A stretch of 14,250 nt of DNA, from the NCBI GenBank assembly GCA_937883885.1, contig CAKZXL010000557.1, positions 1 to 14,250 on the forward strand. Reading direction: 5' to 3'. The notes beneath the pieces are model-generated. The model saw nothing but the letters and a program-made list of their open reading frames with translations, had not been told where the DNA came from and ran no database searches. The position numbers and the translations under genes were made by a program. Numbering within the stretch: position 1 is the stretch's first letter; every line of letters starts with the position of its first letter. This DNA is from an uncultured Aquincola sp. (GTDB taxonomy: Bacteria; Pseudomonadota; Gammaproteobacteria; Burkholderiales; Burkholderiaceae). Below are positions 7,414-14,250 of this stretch, piece after piece.

Positions 7414-8482
7414 TGTTGATGATGAAGGACATGCCACCAAAGCCGCTCGACAGGTTGTTCGACTGATGGTGAGCGATGTGGCAGTGCAGCGGCCAGACGC
7501 CGGGGTTGCGCGCCTCGATCAGGATGTCCTGGGTCTTGCCGGGTGCCACCACAATGGTGTTTAGCTTCATCGGCTCCCGCAGGTCGACACCGTCTTCGGC
7601 GATGTGAAGGAAATCTTGGCCGTGGAAATGCATCGGATGCGCGTTGATGCCGATGTTGGTGAAGCGGACCCTCAGCCGCTCGCCCAGGCGCAGGCTGATC
7701 GGCTCGTGCGAAGGGTGCGCCTTGCCGTTCATGGTGAAGAAATTGAAGTCCATCGCCGTCCAGTCAGGCTCTGCCACGACCGAGTTGACGGTGTCCACTG
7801 GCGAGCCCGTGTAAGGCCTTTGCTTGAGGGCGGAACCCATCATGGCCTGTGGCAGCTTCCACTCATGCAGCCAGAAGATCACGTCACGGTCATAGCGGTA
7901 CCGGCTCGGGTTCTTGGGCAGGATGACCAGGCCACCGGTCAGCCCGAGCATCTCGCTCTTGATGTCGACGTGGCTGTGGTACATGTGAGTTCCGGGTGGC
8001 TGGATCAGCCTGAACCGGTAGGTGTACTGCGACCCCGGCTGGATGAGCGGCGTCGGCTGGCCGATCTCGGGCACGCCGTCCTGGGAGTTCGGCACTACCA
8101 AGCCATGCCAGTGCATCGCGAACGGCTGTGGCAGGCGATTGACGACGGTGATGGCGACGTCGTCGCCTTCCTCGAACACCAGCGTCGGTCCAGGCGAGGC
8201 GCCATTCACGCCCCACGCCATCGCGATCACCTGTCGCCCCTGAGCGTCCAGGATGACCTGCTGGACCACGCTTGCGGTCAAGGTTACCTGTGTCGTTCCG
8301 GAGATCGTCGTCCCACTCGGCGTTTCGGTGATCGGAACTCCTCCCCTGCTTTGTCTACCAACGTCCGCGCTGGTGGCAAAGCCCTCGCGTGGAGCGAGCG
8401 CAACGGCGCCAGCAGCTAGCGTGAGGGCACCGAGATTCCGCCGTGTCAGGCGCGTCCGGGTGGCAATTGCTTCTTCGTCCAT
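7406..8482 (-). CDS. Two-domain multicopper oxidase (laccase-like), Tat-exported
   Basis: Probable periplasmic copper oxidase of 358 residues, oxidising Cu(I), Mn(II), phenols or similar at a type 1 copper and reducing O2 at a trinuclear site. All four copper-ligand motifs are present: HWHG (124-127), HSH (169-171), HPMHFHG (282-288) and HCHIAHH (333-339). Only two cupredoxin domains fit in this length, with the type 1 site in the second, as in small trimeric laccases rather than three-domain CueO/CopA. At the axial position (residue 344, ten after Cys334) there is Leu instead of Met, which in known laccases raises redox potential. The N-terminus LTRRNLGALTLAAGAVALA looks like a Tat signal. 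Start ATG 8482 has GGAG six bases upstream; a longer open frame to 8593 lacks support. It lies 392 bases after copB in the same direction. Confidence 0.9.
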   Translation of the reverse strand: MDEEAIATRTRLTRRNLGALTLAAGAVALAPREGFATSADVGRQSRGGVPITETPSGTTISGTTQVTLTASVVQQVILDAQGRQVIAMAWGVNGASPGPTLVFEEGDDVAITVVNRLPQPFAMHWHGLVVPNSQDGVPEIGQPTPLIQPGSQYTYRFRLIQPPGTHMYHSHVDIKSEMLGLTGGLVILPKNPSRYRYDRDVIFWLHEWKLPQAMMGSALKQRPYTGSPVDTVNSVVAEPDWTAMDFNFFTMNGKAHPSHEPISLRLGERLRVRFTNIGINAHPMHFHGQDFLHIAEDGVDLREPMKLNTIVVAPGKTQDILIEARNPGVWPLHCHIAHHQSNNLSSGFGGMSFIINIT

Positions 8483-8616
8483 ACCGATCTCCGATGGGTG
8501 GCTGAGTGCGGGGCGGATTGCCGCGGGTACGGCGGGGCAATCGACGCTCCCCGCGGATTTGGTGCGTCCGGATCGAGCTCGTCCGGGCGGCATGCACGTG
8601 CTCCATCTCCCGCGCC

Positions 8617-8628
8617 GACTCGCGAGTC
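8617..8628. promoter_or_regulatory. Perfect 12-base palindrome GACTCGCGAGTC
   Basis: Two-fold symmetric over all 12 bases, about 135 bases upstream of the start of the two-domain oxidase. Its size and position fit a dimeric regulator operator, but chance palindromes are common in GC-rich DNA and no known copper-regulator box is matched. Confidence 0.2.
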
Positions 8629-8801
8629 ATGTCGCGCTTCGGTCGACCCGCGGTCGCTATCGGTGCACACAGCTCCTGACGTTCATGTCCAAGCCGTCTT
8701 CCGGTTGATCGTATCCGGCGTTCGCTTCAGCGCAAGAAGGTCTGACGCAGCCCCAGCGAGGCATCGTCGTCGTGATGGACCTCGCCGGGCCCGTCTCGAT
8801 A

Positions 8802-8816
8802 CCGGGCAGAGCCCGG
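8802..8816 (-). terminator. Possible hairpin terminator after copB
   Basis: CCGGGC and GCCCGG flank a 3-base loop, giving a 6-bp GC stem about 60 bases past the copB stop. There is no T-run, so it may be an RNA-stabilising hairpin or chance instead of an intrinsic terminator. Confidence 0.25.
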
Positions 8817-8874
8817 ATGCCGCCTCGGGTGGTCCATCGCGTCGGACACGGATCTGATGACTCAGTCTGCGCAA

Positions 8875-9615
8875 TCAGTACCAAAGCCGCAGACCCAGAA
8901 CGACGCCGCGGCTGGTCACACGGTCGCCACGACCGCGTGCGATATCGGCGGTATCGCCAAGTCGGCGCGTCCAGCTGATGCCCATGTACGGCGCGATCTC
9001 GCGTCGGATCTCGTAGCGCAGCCGCAGCCCGAGCTGTACGTCCGTAAACCCGGTTCCGATGCCACGCTCGCGGTCCGAGGCGCCGGCGAAGTTCGTTTCG
9101 ATGCGCGGCTGCAGAATCCAGCGCTGCGCCAGCAGCTGATCGACTTCGGCCTCGAAGCGGCCTGATATTCGTCCGCCGCGCAGGTACAACGCACCCTCGA
9201 AGTCGAACTCGTAGGGCGCCAGCCCTTGAATGCCGATCACCGCGGAGTTCTGAGTCGGGCCGGGCCGCGTCTCGCTGCGCAGACCCGCCTGCAAGTACCA
9301 GAACGGGCGGATCAGCCCGGCGTACAACAACTGCACTTCGCCATCCTCGGTAGTGCCGCCGGTCCGCTCGGCCTCGGCCTTCAACCACAGCTTGTGGTAA
9401 TCGCCGCCGAACCACCCTTGTGCGTCGAGCACGTTGGTGTCCTCGCCCCTCTGCCAACGCCGTTCGAGGCGGTCGAGCAGCAGGTACGCGTAGGGCTGCC
9501 GGTCCATCACCGGGCTCGGCCACTCCTTCGGCGGCAACGGGAAGCGGTTGCCCTGGGCATGAGCCGACGATAGCGCGGCGAGCAGCGCGGCCAGCGCGAC
9601 GGATGTCGATCTCAT
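8875..9615 (-). CDS. copB: Copper resistance protein B, outer membrane
   Basis: A predicted outer-membrane barrel of 246 residues that works with CopA in copper tolerance by binding or sequestering copper. The signal peptide is clear (RSTSVALAALLAALSSAHA, cleavage before QG). The mature part matches the CopB core: WPSPVMDRQPYAYLLLDRLE, DAQGWFGGDYHKLWLKAE, LQAGLR, GLAPYEFDFEGALYLR, LQPRIETN, GTGFTDVQLGLRLRYEI, RREIAPYMGISW and a C-terminal LGLRLWY that could be the barrel-assembly signal. Unlike the classical protein, no Met/His-rich repeat lies between signal and barrel, so the protein is about 80 residues short of the Pseudomonas form as I recall it. ATG 9615 is chosen over the frame's first ATG (9645) because it begins the signal peptide and has GGAG six bases upstream; that site overlaps the copA stop (TGAGGAG), coupling the genes. 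Confidence 0.93.
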   Translation of the reverse strand: MRSTSVALAALLAALSSAHAQGNRFPLPPKEWPSPVMDRQPYAYLLLDRLERRWQRGEDTNVLDAQGWFGGDYHKLWLKAEAERTGGTTEDGEVQLLYAGLIRPFWYLQAGLRSETRPGPTQNSAVIGIQGLAPYEFDFEGALYLRGGRISGRFEAEVDQLLAQRWILQPRIETNFAGASDRERGIGTGFTDVQLGLRLRYEIRREIAPYMGISWTRRLGDTADIARGRGDRVTSRGVVLGLRLWY

Positions 9616-9625
9616 CGTTCGCTCC

Positions 9626-11566
9626 TCAGGCTGGATCGCTGACATTGAAGAAGCGGAACATGCCCGCCTCCATGTGCAGCAGCTGGTGGCAGTGCATTGC
9701 GAAGTTGCCCGGCTCGTCGTAGGTGAAGTCGAGCGAAAGCCGCTCGGCCGGCTTGACGTTGATCGTGTGCTTGCGGGGCCGGTGCGCCGGGTCGGCGCCG
9801 TTCACCAGCTCCCAGAACACGCCGTGCTGATGCATCGGGTGCTCCATCATCGTGTCGTTGACAAAGGTCAGCCGCACGCGTTCGCCGACGCGCACCATCG
9901 GCGGCGGCCCCGACTCGGAGAACTTCTTGCCGTCGATGCTCCAGATGAACGCTTCCATGTTGCCGGTGAGGTGCATCTCGATCTCGCGCGTCGGCGGCCG
10001 CGGGTCGCGCGACGGCTCGAGCGCGTGAAGATCGTTGTACGTGAGCACCCGGTGGCCGACGTTCTCCAGCCCGGTGCCCGGCTCGCCGAGCCGGTTGCGC
10101 TGCACCTGCGCCACCGTGGCATTGCCGACGCCGTGCGTGCCGGAGCCGTGCTTGCCGTTGACCGGGCTGTTCATGCCCGCCATGCCCGGCATGTCGGTGC
10201 CGGGCATCACGCGGCCTTGGCCACTCATGCCCGGTTGCATTGCCATGCTTTGGCTGCCGTGCTGCATGGCGGGTTGCATCGGCATGCCCTGGCCGTGCTG
10301 CATGCCCTGCATTGAGCCGCCGCTGCCTTGCTGCATGCCGGGCATCGGCGGCTGCTGGCCATCGCCCATGCCAGCCATCGGCGGCATCGACCCGCCCCCA
10401 TGCCCCATGCCGGCCATGTCCATCGACGACATGTCCATGCCCATGTCCACCATCGTGCGCAGAGGACGCCCGCGCAGCGCCGGCACCGGGGCGCTCATGC
10501 CGGGGCGCGGCGCCAGCGTGCCGCGCGCGTAGCCGCTGCGGTCCATCGACTCGGCGAACACGGTGTAGGCGCGGTCGTCGGGCTGCACGATCACGTCGTA
10601 GGTCTCGGCGGTGGCGATCTGGAACTCGTCGACCGTCACCGGCCGCACGTTCTGCCCGTCGGCCTGCACCACCGTCATGCGCAGCCCGGGGATGCGGACG
10701 TTGAAGTACGTCATCGCCGAGCCGTTGACGAAGCGCAGCCGCACGCGTTCGCCGGGACGGAACATTCCGGTCCAGTTGGCGTCCGGCGGTAGCCCGTTGG
10801 CAAGGTAGGTGTAGGTCGAGCCGGTGACGTCAAGGATGTCGGTGGGGTCCATGCGCATCTGCAGCCACATGCGCCGGTCGGCCCACGCCTCGGCCCAGCC
10901 GACCTTGCGAGCGTCGCGCAAGAGCCCCGTCACCGTGCGCTGCTGATAGTTGAAGTAGTCGGCCTGCTTCTTCAGCTTCGCGATCACTTGGTGCGGGTTC
11001 ATGAAGGTCCAGTCGGACAGCATCACCACGTGCTCGCGGTCGTACGCCACGGGGTCGTGACCTGCCGGGTCGATGATCATCGGCGCGTAGTGGCCGGCCT
11101 GCTCCTGGAGCGCGGAGTGGCTGTGGTACCAGTAGGTGCCGTTTTGCCGCAAACGGTACCGATACGTGAAAGTCTCACCCGCCCGGATGCCGGGGAAGCT
11201 GACGCCCGGCACGCCGTCCTGGTCGGACGGCACGAGCAGGCCGTGCCAGTGGATCGAGGTGTCTTCGTCGAGACGGTTGACGACGCGCAGCGTGACCGTC
11301 TCGCCTTCGCGGAAGCGGAGCAGCGGACCGGGAACGGTGCCGTTGATCGTCACCGCCGAGCCGCTTTGGCCGCCATAGCCGAACGGCGTGCGCGCGATCA
11401 CCAGCTCCGCTGCCCGATCGCCGCCGACGCGCAGTTCGCGGCCGGGGCCCGGTACGCCTTGCGCGTAGGCTGGCGCAAGCGCACCGAAGGCGTCGAGCAG
11501 GCCGAGCGCGGCCGCCGAGCTGACGAAGCGCCGGCGCGAGTTGTCCGCGGGGATTCGCTTGGACAT
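9626..11566 (-). CDS. copA: Copper resistance multicopper oxidase CopA
   Basis: Periplasmic multicopper oxidase of the PcoA/CopA family, 646 residues, which oxidises Cu(I) and binds extra copper. The N-terminus has a Tat signal (SRRRFVSS at 10-17, hydrophobic stretch to AYAQ). Copper motifs: HWHG (106-109), HSH (148-150), HPMHQHG (about 573-579) and HCHQLLHMEAGM (about 620-631), with the usual axial Met. Between the second and third cupredoxin domains lies a Met-rich insert (372-465) with 24 methionines in 94 residues plus several His and Gly. This insert is longer and less regular than the short repeats of classical CopA. Start ATG 11566 is preceded by GGAAGGG seven bases upstream. It follows the DUF305 gene by 15 bases and precedes copB by 10, so the three are probably one transcript. 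Confidence 0.95.
   Translation of the reverse strand: MSKRIPADNSRRRFVSSAAALGLLDAFGALAPAYAQGVPGPGRELRVGGDRAAELVIARTPFGYGGQSGSAVTINGTVPGPLLRFREGETVTLRVVNRLDEDTSIHWHGLLVPSDQDGVPGVSFPGIRAGETFTYRYRLRQNGTYWYHSHSALQEQAGHYAPMIIDPAGHDPVAYDREHVVMLSDWTFMNPHQVIAKLKKQADYFNYQQRTVTGLLRDARKVGWAEAWADRRMWLQMRMDPTDILDVTGSTYTYLANGLPPDANWTGMFRPGERVRLRFVNGSAMTYFNVRIPGLRMTVVQADGQNVRPVTVDEFQIATAETYDVIVQPDDRAYTVFAESMDRSGYARGTLAPRPGMSAPVPALRGRPLRTMVDMGMDMSSMDMAGMGHGGGSMPPMAGMGDGQQPPMPGMQQGSGGSMQGMQHGQGMPMQPAMQHGSQSMAMQPGMSGQGRVMPGTDMPGMAGMNSPVNGKHGSGTHGVGNATVAQVQRNRLGEPGTGLENVGHRVLTYNDLHALEPSRDPRPPTREIEMHLTGNMEAFIWSIDGKKFSESGPPPMVRVGERVRLTFVNDTMMEHPMHQHGVFWELVNGADPAHRPRKHTINVKPAERLSLDFTYDEPGNFAMHCHQLLHMEAGMFRFFNVSDPA
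10172..10453 (-). repeat. Degenerate Met/Gly/His-rich repeat tract inside copA
   Basis: The coding strand repeats an imperfect ATG-GC(G/C)-rich unit giving M-x-G-M, M-x-M and MQHG-type motifs, 24 Met in all. Such Met-rich tracts bind Cu(I) in CopA, CueO and Ctr proteins. The DNA is repetitive enough that expansion or contraction by slippage is plausible, so length may vary between strains. Confidence 0.7.
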
Positions 11567-11581
11567 GTCGCAACCCTTCCG

Positions 11582-12280
11582 TCAGTCGTTGCCGCCGTGC
11601 TGGCCTCGCGGGCCGCCGTTGTTGCCGCGCAGGGGATCGAGCCCCTTGAACGGCTGGTAGTCGGCGATGCCGAAGTGCTTCTTCAGCTCGTGGCGCATCA
11701 TGTCGATGTCGGCGATCTGGCTGTGCCACATGCTTCGGCACTCCCGCCGAAGCTCGTAGTGCATCAGGTCGCTGCCCGTCATGCAGCCGTTCACCGGCTC
11801 CATGAGCGTGTAGTGATGGCGGCTGAACGTCTCGTAGAAGCGATGGTTGAAGTCGGCGCCCGGCCGCGCGCGCTCGAGGATGGCAATGGCGGCCCGAGCG
11901 TCCTCGCGGAGCCGGGGCTGGTAGTCGATGCCGTACCACTCGCGCAGGAAGCGCTGCAGCGTCATGATCTCCTCGCGCTGCATCCGGTGGTTGCGGCGGG
12001 CCATCGACTTCAGGTCCTCGAGCGTCGCCTTTGCGGGCGATGCGGCGAAGCCGGGGGTCGGCGACGTGCCATCGGCCGCAGAAATCTCCTGCGAGCGTTG
12101 CAGGTCGGTGCCGGCGGCCAGTTCCGTCATGCGCAGGGCCGAAAAGTGGTGATCGATGGTCATCTGCATGAACTCGACCTCGAAGCGGGCGGTGAGTCCC
12201 TGGCCGGGGGCATCGGCGACGGACGGTGTCTGAGCAAGCGCAAGCGTGGCGGCGCACGCGATGGCGGTGAATGACTTCAT
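11582..12280 (-). CDS. DUF305-type His/Met-rich exported protein
   Basis: A 232-residue protein of the DUF305 (ferritin-like helical) family, whose biochemical role is unsettled but which is often found with copper genes. A probable signal peptide covers MKSFTAIACAATLALA to about residue 24. The mature part looks like two copies of one helical unit: FMQMTIDHHFSALRM (37-51) matches FYETFSRHHYTLME (148-161), and the downstream NHRMQREEIMTLQRFL---YGI (97-118) matches HSQIADIDMMRHELKKHFGI (186-205). Both HH pairs (44/45, 155/156) and nearby Met and Glu could ligate metal. A Gly/Asn-rich tail follows. Start ATG 12280 has GGAG seven bases upstream and opens a signal peptide; the frame runs open to 12517 but that portion lies over the csp gene. 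It sits 82 bases after csp and 15 before copA. Confidence 0.85.
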   Translation of the reverse strand: MKSFTAIACAATLALAQTPSVADAPGQGLTARFEVEFMQMTIDHHFSALRMTELAAGTDLQRSQEISAADGTSPTPGFAASPAKATLEDLKSMARRNHRMQREEIMTLQRFLREWYGIDYQPRLREDARAAIAILERARPGADFNHRFYETFSRHHYTLMEPVNGCMTGSDLMHYELRRECRSMWHSQIADIDMMRHELKKHFGIADYQPFKGLDPLRGNNGGPRGQHGGND

Positions 12281-12321
12281 GTCGGGTCTCCAAAGGTGGG
12301 GTTGCCGGAGGCCGCGTCTGC

Positions 12322-12339
12322 AGCCGGCCGGCTTGTCAA
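12322..12339 (-). promoter_or_regulatory. TTGACA next to a 12-base palindrome upstream of the DUF305 gene
   Basis: On the - strand a consensus -35 hexamer TTGACA (12339-12334) is followed at once by AGCCGGCCGGCT, a perfect palindrome (12333-12322), within the 82-base gap before the DUF305-copA-copB genes. A dyad just downstream of a -35 is how MerR-type (CueR-like) promoters are built, but the half-sites do not match a CueR box I know and no TA-rich -10 is visible at the right distance. Low confidence. Confidence 0.3.
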
Positions 12340-12362
12340 GGTTGAAGTAGCAGGTGCGCGGC

Positions 12363-12692
12363 TCAAGCCGCCATCGCGCGGCATTCCTGCGCGCAGCGAC
12401 GGCAAGCCTCGGCACACGCTTGGCAGTGGTCCATGCGGTGCCTGGCGCATTCGTCGGCGCAGGCCTCGCAGACCTGCGCGCATTGCTGGCAGATCTGCCT
12501 GGCGAGCTCGCTGCCACGCGCCATGTAGCCGGCGGCGAGCCGGCAGATCGCGGCGCAGTCGGCGTCGAGCGCGATGCAGCGCGCCATCATCTTGACGTCC
12601 TGTTCCTGAAGGCACGACGCGAAACAGTGGTCGCACGCCGTCGCGCATGCATTGCAAGCCTCGATGCAGGCTTGGTGTGTCTGGTGAGCCAT
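12363..12692 (-). CDS. Csp-type four-helix-bundle copper-storage protein (cytosolic, Csp3-like)
   Basis: A small all-helical protein of 109 residues with 19 cysteines (at 9, 13, 16, 20, 23, 27, 39, 46, 50, 68, 71, 75, 78, 82, 90, 93, 97, 100, 104) spaced 3-4 apart so that they line the inside of a four-helix bundle. This is the pattern of the Csp family (PF03860/DUF326), tetramers that store many Cu(I) ions through thiolates. No signal peptide is present (MAHQTHQACIEAC), which points to the cytosolic Csp3 branch rather than exported Csp1. Its Cys number is at the level reported for Csp3. ATG 12692 has AGGAG seven bases upstream, a strong ribosome site. It lies in the copper cluster between a small Cys/His protein and the DUF305-copA-copB genes, so it would buffer the cytosol while CopA/CopB handle the envelope. 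Confidence 0.93.
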   Translation of the reverse strand: MAHQTHQACIEACNACATACDHCFASCLQEQDVKMMARCIALDADCAAICRLAAGYMARGSELARQICQQCAQVCEACADECARHRMDHCQACAEACRRCAQECRAMAA

Positions 12693-12777
12693 GAGAGTTC
12701 TCCTAATTGGAGGCCGGCCGCTCTAACTAAACGTCCGCCTCGGGTGTTCGGCTTGCCGCGGTTGCGGCGGGAGGTGG

Positions 12778-13230
12778 TCAGGAGCCGGCGGGCTTTGGTC
12801 GCGGACGAGGCGGCGGCCATGCAATCGAAGCGAAGGCTCGTATGGCCCCCGGCGACCACCCATCCGTTGCCAGCCCGAGTCCCGGGATTGCGATGGCCGA
12901 GGCACCCGGTGCCGATGTGCCGAGCAGATGACACGGCCCGGGTTCGAATGGGTCGTTGCCACAAGCATGTACGCCGCAATCTCCGGCGGCGCCCGGTGCA
13001 TGACTCTTCCCGGCCGCTCCGCCGTCACTCAGCGCTTGCGCTATGCAATGCAGATCACAAATCATCAGCGCAGTCACAGCCGGCGCCAAGGACAGCAGCA
13101 GCAGGGCTAGCACCAGGCGGCGGAGCCTTACCCGCCGAAAGCGGCCGAGTGCATGATCTGCGCGGCCGGCGGCGCCCAGACGCAGGCGACTCGGAGCCGC
13201 CAAGGTTGAAGAACGGGAATCGATCTGCAT
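12778..13230 (-). CDS. Hypothetical secreted or membrane-anchored Cys/His protein
   Basis: I do not recognise a family. The 150-residue reading has a basic segment (FRRVRLRRL), one hydrophobic stretch (LVLALLLLSLAPAVTAL, about 39-55) like a signal peptide or anchor, then CDLHC (58-62), further Cys and His (H77, C85, H88, C90, C100, H101) and a Pro/Arg-rich tail (WPPPRPRPKP). Clustered Cys/His just after a signal, and a position 85 bases before csp on the same strand, suggest a small periplasmic metal-binding or sensing protein; this is inference. The start is uncertain: ATG 13230 lacks a good ribosome site and gives an unusually long n-region of about 35 residues. The composition is unlike the Arg/Ser-rich shadow frames nearby, which supports a real gene. 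Confidence 0.55.
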   Translation of the reverse strand: MQIDSRSSTLAAPSRLRLGAAGRADHALGRFRRVRLRRLVLALLLLSLAPAVTALMICDLHCIAQALSDGGAAGKSHAPGAAGDCGVHACGNDPFEPGPCHLLGTSAPGASAIAIPGLGLATDGWSPGAIRAFASIAWPPPRPRPKPAGS

Positions 13231-13467
13231 GGTTGGAGCGCTGCATGCGCTCGAATCAGTGGCAATCGACGTTCCCGTCGCGGCACTTTGTCTTCCCTTC
13301 GCTTACCCCCGTCCTTCGACACGTGGCCGCCATGGAAAAGCGAAGCAAGGTGAACTCCCCACGGCAACTGCAGTCGGCTTCAGGGAGAACAAGACAGAGC
13401 CTCGCGTCGGCCGGCTCCTCGGACAGACGCGCGCTTGCGGCTCTGAGGCTCACCCGAGCGGTACCCA
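13231..13467. other. Upstream region of the copper cluster, no gene seen
   Basis: No convincing coding frame. It holds a 6-bp-stem hairpin touching the proposed first start (13236-13252) and a widely spaced inverted repeat GAGCCTC/GAGGCTC (13397-13403 and 13445-13451). This is where the copper-cluster promoter would be expected, but no recognisable CopR or CueR box was found. Confidence 0.4.
13236..13252. promoter_or_regulatory. Hairpin/dyad just upstream of the first copper-cluster ORF
   Basis: GAGCGC and GCGCTC flank TGCAT, giving a 6-bp stem that begins six bases before the proposed ATG at 13230. It could hide the ribosome site in mRNA or act as a short operator; chance is also possible. 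Confidence 0.2.

Positions 13468-14250
<783 letters not shown>

Larger units (their letters stand above)
8483..8874. other. Intergenic gap between copB and the two-domain oxidase, no gene seen
   Basis: No frame here has credible protein character: those open are Arg/Pro/Ser-rich and fit no family. The stretch contains a hairpin-forming repeat just after copB (8802-8816), a perfect 12-base palindrome (8617-8628) and the ribosome binding site of the oxidase gene (GGAG ending six bases before its ATG). It probably separates two transcription units and may hold the oxidase promoter, but I see no clear -35/-10 pair. Confidence 0.5.

Noticed and set aside
8483..8593. N-terminal extension of the two-domain oxidase
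   Set aside because: ATG 8482 has GGAG at six bases and places the twin-Arg motif near the N-terminus.
8498..8857. 119-codon + strand frame in the copB-oxidase gap
   Set aside because: Arg/Ser/Pro-rich without hydrophobic or motif structure and no good ribosome site.
10035..10532. Cys/Met/Pro-rich 165-codon + strand frame that looks like a metal-binding protein
   Set aside because: It is the antisense of the Met-rich tract of copA; the repeat composition creates the appearance.
10988..12274. 428-codon open frame on the + strand
   Set aside because: Opposite copA and the DUF305 gene, both of which have motifs, signal peptides and ribosome sites; this one has none.
12281..12517. N-terminal extension of the DUF305 gene
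   Set aside because: It would overlap csp, and ATG 12280 has a ribosome site and begins a signal peptide.

Overview
The window is GC-rich DNA with long antisense open frames and tightly packed operons. The family content (LolA-like/MacB-type export genes, CopA/CopB, a Csp copper-storage protein, an IS3-type orfA) fits a betaproteobacterium, probably Burkholderiales. This placement is inference from gene content; no marker gene confirms it.

Left half, + strand (2-7413): a five-gene, probably co-transcribed envelope operon. In order: the 3' part of a LolA-like lipoprotein-sorting gene, a divergent phosphoketolase-family ThDP enzyme, a MacB/LolD-type ABC ATPase, one long permease made of two fused FtsX/MacB-like halves, and an outer-membrane beta-barrel protein. 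The last four genes are joined by ATGA, ATGA and TGATG stop/start overlaps. The exporter parts cover cytoplasm (ATPase), inner membrane (double permease), periplasm (LolA-like carrier) and outer membrane (barrel), as expected for a lipid, lipoprotein or hydrophobic-cargo route. The soluble sugar-phosphate enzyme is the unexpected member.

Right half, - strand (13230-7406): a copper-handling cluster. Read in its own direction it holds a small Cys/His-bearing secreted or anchored hypothetical protein, a cytosolic 19-cysteine Csp copper-storage protein, a DUF305 protein, CopA (multicopper oxidase with a 24-Met insert), CopB (outer membrane, without the usual Met-rich N-terminus) and, after a 392-base gap, a compact two-domain multicopper oxidase. 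No regulator, P-type ATPase, CopC or CopD is visible. The copper cluster and the envelope operon converge and overlap by 8 bases at 7406-7413.

Right end (13468-14250): the copper cluster is preceded by the decayed C-terminal remnant of an outer-membrane barrel protein, cut at 13729/13730 by the apparent left end of an IS3-family element. The orfA of that element is itself broken straight after its A6 tract (14056-14061). The last ~190 bases are unassigned. The right edge is therefore a mosaic of broken mobile and host DNA just upstream of the copper genes, and the native promoter or regulator region may have been rearranged.
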